33,788 nt of DNA from Priapulus caudatus. Lineage: Eukaryota > Priapulida > Priapulimorpha > Priapulimorphida > Priapulidae. Within the stretch, counting starts at the first letter, position 1, and each line of letters begins with the position of its first letter. The translations under genes and the position numbers were made by a program. The notes under the pieces were generated by a model. The model had not been told where the DNA came from. It searched no databases and saw only the letters and a program-made list of their open reading frames with translations. Shown piece after piece: positions 21,850-30,184 of the stretch. Location: positions 319,588 through 353,375 of the forward strand of contig NW_014577098.1 in assembly GCF_000485595.1 (NCBI RefSeq). The letters run 5' to 3'.

Positions 21850-22530
21850 GCTCCTATTGACAGAGTAATGTTGATAGCTTTAGCAAGCCGCCTCTCCTGC
21901 GGTCAGTCCTTATTCAACACACACGTAGTTTGATCAAGAGAATCTATAGACATAACGCCAGCGATGCGTCTTGCCCTGTGGTCATTAGACTCAGGTACGG
22001 CGAGATAGACTGCCGACGTCCGCCGCTCTTACGTTTATAACGCAACGTTAGAGAGAAGTCGGTGCCGGACTAAATGACGTCTACTGTTGACTGGGAAGCC
22101 ATTACAAGTCTGCTATACGTTTGACTTTTGCTCGTATAGCGGCACTAAGCTATTAGGAGGAAACTCGCCATAAACCGTAGTCACTGAATGGCCCGCAGAT
22201 ATTTATAGATAATATCTGGCTATGGCCTAGTCCCCCCGGCTTTCCACTCCAACGCGCCGTTGAGTGAGGATACGAGATCAGAGTCGAAATGGGAACAAAG
22301 CGAATGGACACCCCGTTATTGACTTGCGAACGAGAGAGTACGGGATAGAGACGTGTTATGGATATATGAGATTCCCTCGTCAAAATGTCTTACGACAACC
22401 TTCCGATGGCATCCTTCAGCCTCGATGACCCATATTTTCTGCCAACGCACATATTTGAGGACGATTTACTGCCTGTTGACTCAGTATAACCGCCGGGGTC
22501 TCATTGATTTTTTTGCGTGAGTGTGAGACG
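21850..22530. other. Low-copy sequence
   Basis: The cleanest non-repetitive stretch of this part of the window. It has a short hairpin, CAGATATT/AATATCTG, at 22197-22219 and a small ORF at 22385-22489. No RNA gene recognised. Confidence 0.4.
22385..22489 (+). CDS. Possible 34-residue small ORF
   Basis: ATG preceded by GTCAAA (purine at -3, a favourable initiation context) and ending TAA. The peptide is acidic with mixed composition (begins MSYDNLPMASFSLDDPYF, ends EDDLLPVDSV). It is not a repeat translation and I recognise no family. It may be a true small ORF, an exon fragment or chance. Confidence 0.2.
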   Translation: MSYDNLPMASFSLDDPYFLPTHIFEDDLLPVDSV

Positions 22531-22532
22531 TT

Positions 22533-22651
22533 GAGGAGGCTGTATACATTCAGAATGCGATGTTTAATACCATATCAGAGATAAGCACACGCGCGCGCGC
22601 GACCGTTTGCACTTGGCAGCTCTAGAGGTGTGCGCGCGCATGCATGAGTGT

Positions 22652-22705
<54 letters not shown>

Positions 22706-22735
22706 GTGTGTGTGTGGTGGTGGTGGTGTGTGTGT
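22533..22735. repeat. First copy of gap-flanking duplication, ending in TG tract
   Basis: GAGGAGGCTGTATACATTCA through GCATGCATGAGTGTGG (22533-22652), then a TG tract that runs into the N gap. A near-identical copy starts at 22763. Confidence 0.9.
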
Positions 22736-22762
22736 NNNNNNNNNNNNNNNNNNNNNNNNNNN
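22736..22762. other. Assembly gap (27 Ns)
   Basis: Unresolved bases inside or beside a TG microsatellite, with the same ~120-bp sequence on both sides. The gap length need not reflect true missing DNA. Confidence 0.98.
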
Positions 22763-22881
22763 GAGGAGGCTGTATACATTCAGAAGGCGAAGTTTACTAC
22801 CATATCAGAGATAAGCACACGCGCGCGCGCGACCGTTTGCACTTGGCAGCTCTAGAGGTGTGCGCGCGCATGCATGAGTGT

Positions 22882-22918
<37 letters not shown>
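22763..22918. repeat. Second copy of gap-flanking duplication with TG tract
   Basis: Repeats 22533-22652 with three visible substitutions in the first 35 bases (AATGCGATG versus AAGGCGAAG, then AATACC versus ACTACC). Followed by a TG tract and then new low-copy sequence from about 22918. Confidence 0.9.
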
Positions 22919-22923
<5 letters not shown>

Positions 22924-23995
22924 CGAGCGCGAGTGTATAAGGTTTGCATAGGTTAACAGTAAACCAGAGAGTATGAACGACGTAAATCGCGCGCATGTTT
23001 AACTCTTCCGTTCCCACCAATTGCACCCCACGCCATACATGCATTTTGACACGCGTACCATTCACTCGTTCTAAATTGCAGCCCGCTTAGCTCTAACCAA
23101 CGTAAACAACTTCTTATTAGTGGAAAAGCGACGGCGAGACAGCTTGCTGCTGGTTGCTATAAATACTAAGCAAAATATATCGTCACCACAGCGATGTGTT
23201 TTCGCTATACTAGCAGTAGTTGACGTAGGAGAGGAAGCCATGCGAGACGAGCATGGGGATGCAGAGCGTTTCACTCATGGCTCATGATAGCCGCTCCTGC
23301 CCGTAACAACGGCAACGTGTCGTAAAGTGGTTGCTAATAGAATTATCCGAGCCAGTGCGCCATCAAATATGCATGACATTCATTTATTATTATTGAAATC
23401 GCTTTCCGCTCTCCGGGCCGAAGACGCGGTCGGCTATCTTCTGCATCGCGCATTCCGGTCGCTTTGTGAACGTAATGAGGTTCCTATACGACCGGCATCG
23501 CGGAGACATAATAATTCATGGCATTTATAGTCAGTGAGTAGTTGAGCTGACAGCGAATGATGCGGGAGACGGTGGCGGAAGAGGCAGCAGCAGCAGGGAG
23601 AATGAGTGAATAATAAGGGGAAGTAGTGATTGAAAATTTTATAGCGGTATAGCGGGGGAGGTCAAATGTAATAGCTGTGTGTACTAACGCTGGGTGACTG
23701 ATTGAGCGAGTGAGTGAGTACTGCTCGTGTTATTTCTAACGAGAGCGGTCAACGATGCATCTGCGCTTGTTAATGGAAAGGGGGTCAGTGACGATCTGTT
23801 AATTATTAATGAGATGCACGGTGACACGCGCGAGGCTGCGGTAATGTGATAGCTGAGGTGAGTCAGCGGGTTTCCAGCTCTCATGGAATCACGTTAAGAG
23901 GTGAGGTGCGTGATTGAGCGCACAGGGACGACGGGGAATCTGATGACATGTTGGTAAAGAATGCGGACCCATTACCAAGCCATATCGTTACCCAG
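22919..23995. other. Low-copy sequence
   Basis: Mixed sequence without clear tandem structure. Two 67-codon open frames (minus 23071-23274, plus 23327-23530) are present; the latter is listed separately. No splice-supported exon is seen. Confidence 0.4.
23327..23530 (+). CDS. Hypothetical 67-codon ORF (doubtful)
   Basis: Protein-like composition including DIHLLLLKSLSALRAEDAVG and YLLHRAFRSLCERNEV, in an otherwise repeat-poor stretch. No family recognised, and no upstream or downstream signals distinguish it from chance. Confidence 0.14.
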   Translation: MVANRIIRASAPSNMHDIHLLLLKSLSALRAEDAVGYLLHRAFRSLCERNEVPIRPASRRHNNSWHL

Positions 23996-24125
23996 GAATC
24001 TAACCCAAGCCCTAACTACGTACCTATTGCCAACTCTAGCAAAGTATCTAGCCCTATCCCTAACCCTAACCCAGTAGCTAATCCTTACCCTATCCAAGCA
24101 GCTAACCCTAACTCTAACCAGGTAG
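23996..24125. repeat. Interstitial telomere-like CCCTAA sequence
   Basis: CCCTATCCCTAACCCTAACC at about 24052, plus scattered CTAACCC, CCCTAAC and CTAACCCTAAC words over 130 bp. This is a degenerate form of (CCCTAA)n, the complement of (TTAGGG)n, a telomere repeat found in many animals. The plus frame reads Asn-Pro-Asn-Pro and is probably not coding. Confidence 0.6.
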
Positions 24126-24195
24126 ACATGCACCAAAGACTGCTCCGTCTACCAGCCTCTGTCACTTTTTTAATTCCCCTTGACATATGCCCCTA

Positions 24196-24300
24196 CTCCC
24201 ACTTCCGTCTCCGCTTCCGCCTCCGTCTCCACCTCCATCTCCATCTCCATCTCCACCTCCATCTACACCTCTATCTACACCTCCGCTTTTCCCTCCGACT
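24196..24300. repeat. 6-bp repeat (CTCCRY)n
   Basis: CTCCGT, CTCCAC, CTCCAT and CTACAC hexamers in register over about 100 bp. Confidence 0.8.
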
Positions 24301-24567
24301 CCCCTCCTGCACTTCGATTAGCTATCAACCACTTATTCCTCCAGCACCACCACCCCCACCACCACCATCAGCCTGCCCCGGGGTAGTAGGCGCGGCCCGT
24401 GTCGTAACCCGAGGCGTCCCTGCATGAGAGTCACACGCATCACCCGGCAGCCATCGTACCGCCAAATCCAAGCGCAAAAGCGGCTTCATCAATATTTATA
24501 CAATTGACCCTAGAATATTGACGCGATTTCTATTCCGCGTTTGCTATTACTACTGTAGTGTGCCGCT

Positions 24568-24568
24568 C

Positions 24569-24617
<49 letters not shown>

Positions 24618-24824
24618 GCTTCTGCTGCTGCTGCTGCTACTGCTGCTGTTCTGCTGCTGCTGCTGTGCTGCCGCTGCTGCTGTGCCGCTGCTGCTGTGCT
24701 TCTGCTGCTGCTGCTGCTGCTGCTGCCGCCGCCGATGCTGCTGCGGCTGCTGCTGCTACTACTACTACTGCTGCTGCTGTTGCGCTGCTGTCGCTGCTGC
24801 TACTGCTGCTGCTGCTGCTGCCGC
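24568..24824. repeat. (CTG)n-rich trinucleotide tract
   Basis: About 250 bp of CTG units with TGTGCT, CCG and CTA interruptions. It reads as poly-Leu, poly-Cys and poly-Ala on plus, and poly-Ser, Gln and Ala on minus. No open frame with unique flanking protein sequence supports a gene. Confidence 0.9.
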
Positions 24825-24829
24825 GCATT

Positions 24830-25165
24830 AAAAATTGAGCGCGCAATCCGGATAACAGCTCAGTGCGAACACGCTCGCGCTTATGATATGATGAGTCCTG
24901 CTCAATAATCGTAAGCCGGGCAATCGGATCCGACAGCTGTCGATGGAGACTTCTGAATGGCGAGGACGTCGGCGAAACAGTGACAAAATACAGCGGGGGT
25001 CCGTGCGTGCGACGCGCTGTATGTCCATCTCCTCTCTCCTCGCCGCTGGCAATCGATGGGCGCCGAGAGATGGCGCCACAGTCGGTGTTGATGAGGAACG
25101 GTGAGTTGAGCTCCTGTCTAGCTGCGTGCTGCTTCATGACACGGAGTAACAAGGTATGACAGCAC
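24830..25165. other. Low-copy sequence between CTG tracts
   Basis: Mixed sequence. Contains AGATGGCGCC near 25066, resembling the AGATGGCGCT motif repeated in the calcium-channel intron. No gene recognised. Confidence 0.35.
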
Positions 25166-25169
25166 GTTG

Positions 25170-25330
25170 TGTGTGCTGCTCCTGCTGCTGCTGCTGCCGA
25201 TACTGTTGTTGCTGCTGCTGTTAATTTTACTACTGCTGCTTCCACCCCTACTGTTGCTAGTGCTGCTGCTGTTTATGATCATGTTGCTGATGTTGCTGCT
25301 GCTGTTGTTGTTGCTGTTAGCATCAATACT
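25170..25330. repeat. CTG / GTT trinucleotide tract
   Basis: Imperfect trinucleotide sequence (CTGCTG, TTGTTG, TACTGC). Low-complexity frames on both strands. Confidence 0.8.
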
Positions 25331-25334
25331 GCAG

Positions 25335-25780
25335 CTGATATTGGCACTACAGCCGCCGGGTAGTGCGTAAGGGGCGTGGGCGCTGGAGTGGTCGGTATTG
25401 TAATTGACCCTAACGCACATTGTGTATTCTACGCGTAAGTCAGCACAAAAGCGCAATGCGCTGTCATATTCAACGCGGTGGATAAGTAAGTAAATATGCA
25501 TACACGTGCGGCGTGCAGCGCATCGTTATGGCATCAATCTCTGCTATATAGCCGCCATATCGTGCTAAAAATAGCGCATCTGTAACAAATATTGCCGCTA
25601 TGTAAATCAGCTTCGATATTCAATCAACAGGTGTACAGGCAAGAGCGCTGTGAATTTACGGCGGTATCAGCGATGTCAGTGTTCTATTGATCATGAGATC
25701 GTTTCATCGCATCACTAAGACCTGCTACACGTTAAAGTGAAATGCCTCGGAAAGGTCTTTGTATTTCCACAGCCATCGCA
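25335..25780. other. Low-copy sequence, nothing recognised
   Basis: Mixed sequence between two trinucleotide tracts. No supported gene. Confidence 0.35.
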
Positions 25781-25784
25781 ATAA

Positions 25785-25842
25785 CAGCAGTAGCAGTGGT
25801 GGCAGCAATAGCAGCAAAACCACCACCACTACCAACAACAAG

Positions 25843-25895
<53 letters not shown>

Positions 25896-25944
25896 CGCTA
25901 CCTGTAACAGCAGTAGCTGTGGCTCCGGCACCAGCAGCAGCAGC

Positions 25945-25975
<31 letters not shown>

Positions 25976-26175
25976 CCAGCAATACCGCCACCACCTGCAA
26001 CAGCAGTATAGCTGTGGTTCCGGCAGCAGCAGCAGCAGCACCAGTCGCAGTACCACTACCACCACCACCTCCTCCATCAGCAACAGCAGAAACAACAACA
26101 ACAACAGCTGCAGCAATAGCCGAGGCTCCGGCAACAGCAGCAGCAGCAGCAACAACAAAAACAACAACAGCATCA
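25785..26175. repeat. CAA / CAG / CCA trinucleotide tract
   Basis: Long (CAA)n at about 25838-25893 and again at 25949-25973, mixed with CAGCAG and CACCAC. Plus frames give poly-Asn, poly-Thr and Ala; minus gives poly-Leu and Val over 206 codons. Interpreted as repeat DNA; an Asn- or Gln-rich exon cannot be excluded, but no unique flanking peptide supports one. Confidence 0.88.
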
Positions 26176-26179
26176 TCAC

Positions 26180-26490
26180 ACGCAGCGTGGTATCCCGTAA
26201 CAGTGTAAACACGTTGCAATGTGCGGGTCGAGCTTCGCGGCGGCAATAGATCTGACATCACATCGGCGATGGCTATCCGATGGCAAGATATCAAACAACA
26301 CATGAAATTGTTCGTGTCATGTACGACCTTCAGAGCTGTACACACAGGGCACTACGAGCATCAGTGCTCCCGTAGCAGCCAACGTGTTCCCTGGTGGCCA
26401 ACAGGGCTCCTTCTATCCTGCTCTCCTGTTATGTCGCGGCGAAAGGGGCTAGTGTATAGAAGAGTATGGAGGATAAGGAAGAGTGCATCA
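26180..26490. other. Low-copy sequence
   Basis: Mixed sequence leading into the pyrimidine block. The open frame beginning at 26221 has a unique N-terminal stretch but no recognised motif, and then continues as low-complexity Ser/Leu/Pro. Confidence 0.35.
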
Positions 26491-26494
26491 ATTC

Positions 26495-27480
26495 ACTACA
26501 ACTCTCTCTCTTCCCCCCTCCCTCTCACCTTCCTCGCTATTCTTCATTTTCCTTCGCTCCTCTCCGGTTTTTATCTCTCCTCCTACCTTTCTCCTCCTGT
26601 TCCCCGGCGTATTTCATTATTTTGCTGTCGGCTACGCCGATGCCTCCTTCCCTTCCTCTTCTCCTCTCCCTCTCTCACTCCCCCGCCTCCTCTCTCTTTC
26701 CCACTCCCCCGCCTTCTCACTTTCTCTCTCACTACCGGCCTCTCTCTCTTTCTCTCATTCCCCTGCCCCTCTCTCTCCGACTCCCCCGACTCCTCTCCGG
26801 CTCGTCTCTCTCTCTCATCTCCTCTCTCTCTCAAACACTCCGCCGCCACTCCCCGCCACCCCGACCAACCGATTCTATCCGCCACTCTTTCTCTCGCCAC
26901 TACCCACTTTCTCTCTCTCACATCCGCCCGCCACGCCTTCTCTCCCTGCCCACCTCCCCCGGCCCACGTCCCAGGCGCCAACCTCACCCCCACTCCCGCC
27001 TCCCTCTCATCGTGCTGCAAACTAAACCGCGGCGGCGCCCCACCCTCCTCTCTGCCCTCACTGCATCCCCAGCCGCCTCCTCTCATCTCTCGACCACTCC
27101 GACCGCCACACACTTTCCGCTGCACCTCCGCCCACTGTGGTCCGGCCTCCTCATCTCGTCTCAAACTCGCTCCGCGCCCCGCTCTCTCCCCTCGCCACCC
27201 CCCGCCCCACCTCCGCCCGCCACCTCTCCCACACTCGCCGCCCTCTCTCTCTTCCCTCAACTAACCCCACCTCCCTCTTTCTCACTCAGACCATGTGAAC
27301 CCCGCCCACCCCTCTCTTCTTTCCTCTCTCATCACTCCCCCGCCTCCATTCCGCCCCTCCACTAACCAACGCCTCCTCTCTCTCACTCCGGCCGCCTCCC
27401 TCTCTCAGAGCCGCTCCCCCGCCCTCTTATTTCCGCCTGCTCACAGTCCCTCCGCCGCTTCGCCCTTGGCCCCCCTCTCC
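26495..27480. repeat. Pyrimidine-rich block (CTCTCC/CCGCC)
   Basis: About 1 kb strongly biased to C and T on the plus strand, with recurring CTCTCTC, CCCCCGCC, GCCACTC and CCGCCTCC words but no fixed period. Three overlapping plus frames stay open for 180-347 codons and the minus frame for 225, as expected from composition. Confidence 0.8.
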
Positions 27481-27629
27481 CGCCGTAAACTGTTGTTGAA
27501 CGTCGGAGCCGAGATTTTGCGACGCTTTTCTTATCGGCGGCGAATACGCGCGTGGAAGCTCAAATGACAACGTACACGGTGAACGTTCAATGCTACGTTC
27601 AATAGGTGATGTTGTCGGCCTTGGAGCAA

Positions 27630-28340
27630 TTGAGAGGAGAGAGAGAAGGAGAGAGAGAGAGCGGGCGGCGACGGAAGAAAGAGAGAGAGAGAGAGAGAGA
27701 AAAAAAGAGGGGAGGGATAAGAAAGCACGAGAGAGAGAGAGAGAGAGGAGAGGCGCGCGAAAGAGAGAAGGAGAGAGAGCGGATAGATAGAGAAGAGAGA
27801 GAATAAAGAGAAGAGAGAAAGAGAGAGGGGCGAGAGGGAAAGAAGAGAAGAATAGAGAAGAGGAGAGAGAGCCGGCGAGGAGGCCCAGAGAAAGTAGAGA
27901 GAAGAGAGAGAGAGAGAGAGAAGAGAGGGAGAGAAGAGAATAGAGAGAATAGAGAAGGAGAGAGAGGGGGAAAGGAGAGAGAAAGGAAACGAGAAGAGAA
28001 GAGATGGGAAAAGAAGAGAGAAGCGAGAGAGAGAGGGAAGAAGAGAGAGAGAAGAGAGAGACGAGAGAGAAAGAGAAGAGAGAGAGAGAGAGAGAGGGAG
28101 AATAACTGATAGAGAGAAGAGATAGAGAAGAGAGGGGGCGAGAAGCGCACACGAAAGATGCGAAGAGAAAGATAGAGAGAGGGAGGGCGAGCGCACGAGA
28201 AAGAGCGATAGAGAAAGAGAAAGAGAGGGAAGAGAGAGAGAGAGGAGAAGAGAGAGGAGAGAGAGAGAAGAGAGAGGGAAAGAAGAGAGAGAGCGAAAGG
28301 GGGGGAGCGAGTGAGAGAGAGAGAGAGAGATTTTGGCGTG
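27630..28340. repeat. Purine-rich (GA)n block
   Basis: About 700 bp of GA-rich DNA on the plus strand with GAAGAGAG, GGGG and GCGAG interruptions. Minus frames of 221-313 codons are Ser/Leu/Phe repeat translations. It faces the pyrimidine block 150 bp upstream. Confidence 0.9.
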
Positions 28341-28429
28341 AAGCAGCTGGCCGGGCAGAAGAGATCAAAATGCACGGTCCACGACGCTAACAATAACAAT
28401 CAAATGCTTGATTGGTGAATGCTGGCTGA

Positions 28430-28840
28430 GGCCGGGTGGGGTGAAGGTGGGAAATAAAGGGAGTGGGTGAAGGGAGTTTGGGTGAAGGTTGGGTGAAGGG
28501 TTCCGGGGGGGTATTCGGGCTGGGGTGGGGTAGGGTGGGTAGGGGTGGGGTAAAGGTGGGTGAGGGTTGGTGAGGGTTCTGGGGCTGGGGTGGTGTAGGG
28601 TGGCGGGTAAAGGGGTTTTGGGTGAGGATGGGGGTGAGGGGTTGGGGTGAAGGGTTGGGGCTTGAGTGGTGGGGTAGGGGTGGGGTGAGAATGGGGTGAG
28701 GGTTGGGTGAGGGTTGAGGCTGGGGTGGGGTAGGGTGGGGTAGGGGTGGGGTGAGGATGGGGTGAGAGTTGGGTGAGGGTTGGAGCTGGGGTGGGGTAGG
28801 GTGGGGTAAGGGTGGGGTGAGGATGGGGTGAGGGGTGATG
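28430..28840. repeat. G-rich minisatellite, 66-bp period in its 3' part
   Basis: GCTGGGGTGGGGTAGGGTGG occurs at 28719 and 28785 in register, 66 bp apart, with GGGTGAGGATGGGGTGAG-type filler. The 5' half has related but shifted units. Dense G-runs of three to four give strong quadruplex potential on the plus strand. Confidence 0.88.
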
Positions 28841-29100
28841 AGGATCGTGATGACACGAAATGTGTGGTAAACCTAATGTATTGTATTGCGTGGCGTCTAT
28901 AGTAAATGGCTGGTAATAGTAATTTCGAGGTCTTCATATAGCCACGGGGTGTGTGAGCGTGCGTGCGTGCGTGCGTTCGTTCGTGAATGCATGCGTGTGT
29001 GCCTGTGCGTGTATGCGCGTACGGATATAAATAAATAAATATATATATATATAAATAAATAAATAAATAAATAAATATATATATATATATATATATATAC
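28840..29100. repeat. GTGC, AAAT and TA microsatellites
   Basis: A short GTGCGT run near 28955-29015 is followed by (AAAT)n/(TA)n at 29026-29099. Some 130 bp upstream of the calcium-channel exon, presumably in the preceding intron. Confidence 0.8.
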
Positions 29101-29152
29101 ATCGATAGTGTGTCTATAGATAGTACTGGTGCTGCACGACAGCGCTCGTTCG

Positions 29153-29153
<1 letters not shown>

Positions 29154-29189
<36 letters not shown>
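29154..29189. repeat. (CTG)12 in the intron just upstream of the exon
   Basis: Twelve uninterrupted CTG units ending about 40 bp before the exon at 29231. Confidence 0.95.
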
Positions 29190-29230
29190 ATTGTTGTTTA
29201 CGTCACGCTCCTTGACTCTCGTTCCTCACG

Positions 29231-29392
29231 TGGTTCGAGCACATCTCGATGACGGTGATACTGCTGAACTGCATTACGCTCGGCATGTACCAGCCGTGCA
29301 GCGACGTCGTCTGCGACACGATCCGCTGCCGCACCCTCGCCGTGCTCGACGACTTCATCTTTGCCTTCTTCGCCATCGAGATGGTCATCAAG
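29231..29392 (+). CDS. Cav3: T-type calcium channel alpha-1 subunit, domain I S1-S2 exon
   Basis: The frame TGG TTC GAG ... ATC AAG encodes 54 residues: WFEHISM, the S1 helix [13 protein letters not shown], the extracellular loop [14 protein letters not shown] and S2 [17 protein letters not shown]. The Cys-rich PCxDxxCDxxRCR loop after S1 and the [13 protein letters not shown]2 segment are characteristic of domain I of T-type (Cav3) channels, low-voltage-activated plasma-membrane Ca2+ channels; high-voltage types differ here. The exon ends in phase 0 at AAG followed by GTACGT, a strong donor. The start is set at TGG because an in-frame TGA lies six codons upstream. No AG precedes it directly: a pyrimidine-rich CTCTCGTTCCTCAC runs up to CG|TGG, so one base of the acceptor AG may be missing from the assembly. 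The next exon is at 31623. Confidence 0.92.
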
Positions 29393-29623
29393 GTACGTAA
29401 CAAACACGCACGCTAGATGGCGCTGTTCGTGCAGATAGTTGCGCGATAGATGGCGCTGGTGGTCATCAAGGTACGTAATCCATACGCTAGATGGCGCTGT
29501 TAGCACGCGTAGTTATTCGATAGCTGGCGCTGGTGATCATCAAGGTACGTAATCCATACGCTAGATGGCGCTGTTCACGCACGTAGTTATGCGATAGATG
29601 GCGCTGATGGTCATCGTGGTACG
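29384..29623 (+). repeat. 74-78 bp tandem repeat copying the exon end and splice donor
   Basis: GTCATCAAGGTACGTAA, the last three codons of the exon plus its donor, recurs at 29384, 29462, 29536 (one substitution) and 29610 (changed to GTCATCGTGGTACG). Between copies lie two TAGATGGCGCTG motifs per unit. GT dinucleotides of the four donor-like sites are at 29393, 29471, 29545 and 29619. Splicing at the second site would add a frame with TAG eight codons in. The fourth unit is split by the transposon at 29624 and resumes at 30220. Confidence 0.92.
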
Positions 29624-29665
29624 TAGACTGGTACCCGGTCGACAGTTCCACACGCTACACTAACG
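29624..29665 (+). repeat. Terminal inverted repeat 1, left arm
   Basis: 42 bp beginning TAGACTGGTACCCGGTCGAC, exact reverse complement of 29817-29858. Confidence 0.95.
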
Positions 29666-29760
29666 ACTAGACCGGTAGGCGCCGTTTAAAGCTTAGTAGC
29701 TATTGGTGAGTTGTGACTGACCAATCGCTACCAGTTTAGGTCCCTGGAAAATTGTCCAGC

Positions 29761-30069
29761 CTAGACTGGTACCCGTTCGCCACCTTCACTCCGGCAAGTA
29801 TTCTTCGCTACACTGACGTTAGTGTAGCGTGTGGAACTGTCGACCGGGTACCAGTCTAGTACCCGTTCAAAGCGCCGCTCACATTTTCGACAAAGTAAGC
29901 CTTCAGCGATCGAAATCTCGCCGTACCTGCAGAATAATTTAGATAATTGTTTCTTTTCACCAGCGGTGGAACTAATTTCTCTTGCAAATCCTTTTTCAAT
30001 GTCAGATTTCTTGCAACCAACGCAAATTCTCTCACTTATTCGTAACTTCCTAGGTGTTATTGTCGCCAT
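29761..30069 (-). CDS. Transposon ORF fragment with ZAD-like C2...C2 motif
   Basis: 102 codons from ATG 30069, about 115 bp inside the outer right TIR. Residues 1-70 look native: basic N-terminus (TPRKLRISER), Cys16-x2-Cys19, then Cys60-x2-Cys63 in LLCRKCERRFERV. The CxxC...(about 40 residues)...CxxC layout with a helical C-terminal part resembles the zinc-finger-associated (ZAD-like) and other treble-clef DNA-binding domains common at the N-terminus of arthropod zinc-finger proteins and some transposases. From residue 71 the frame reads through inverted-repeat sequence (DWYPVDSST...), so the coding region is truncated there. It is probably the 5' end of a transposase or accessory protein and unlikely to be functional. 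Confidence 0.5.
   Translation of the reverse strand: MATITPRKLRISERICVGCKKSDIEKGFAREISSTAGEKKQLSKLFCRYGEISIAEGLLCRKCERRFERVLDWYPVDSSTRYTNVSVAKNTCRSEGGERVPV
29762..29796 (+). repeat. Terminal inverted repeat 2, left arm
   Basis: 35 bp beginning TAGACTGGTACCCGTTCGCC, exact reverse complement of 30185-30219. It lies inside the first inverted-repeat pair. Confidence 0.95.
29817..29858 (-). repeat. Terminal inverted repeat 1, right arm
   Basis: Perfect complement of 29624-29665. Directly followed by GTACCCGTTC (29859-29868), a 10-bp word that also occurs within TIR 2 at 29769-29778. Confidence 0.95.
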
Positions 30070-30184
30070 TAGTGATTACAACGGGAACGAGGCTGACCAA
30101 AATCGCTTTGCGCATGCGCGCATACGGTCAGAATCTGACCGTATGGATTAGACCGTACCGGTCGTCATTGTAGTAAAGGATATA

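Noticed and set aside
24518-24838. Poly-Leu or poly-Ala protein from the CTG tract
   Set aside because: Several frames open together across a microsatellite, with no unique flanking domain.
24885-24988. Possible hammerhead ribozyme (ATGATGAGTCC ... CGAAAC)
   Set aside because: The conserved C of the CUGANGA core is replaced, and the stem II to GAAA spacing does not fit. No paired stems I and III could be drawn.
25725-26345. Asn/Thr/Ala-rich or Leu/Val-rich protein from the CAA/CAG tract
   Set aside because: Low-complexity in every frame and both strands, with no supporting motif or splice site.
26221-27365. Plus-strand frames of 299-347 codons rich in Ser, Leu and Pro
   Set aside because: Pyrimidine-rich block read in three frames at once; no motif and no splice logic.
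27427-28399. Minus-strand frames of 221-313 codons rich in Ser, Leu and Phe
   Set aside because: Direct translation of a GA-rich tract in overlapping frames. The hydrophobic look (pseudo membrane segments) is a composition effect.
29191-29400. Plus 69-codon and minus 102-codon frames over the calcium-channel exon
   Set aside because: They are out-of-frame or antisense shadows of the Cav3 exon, whose true frame matches a known channel family.
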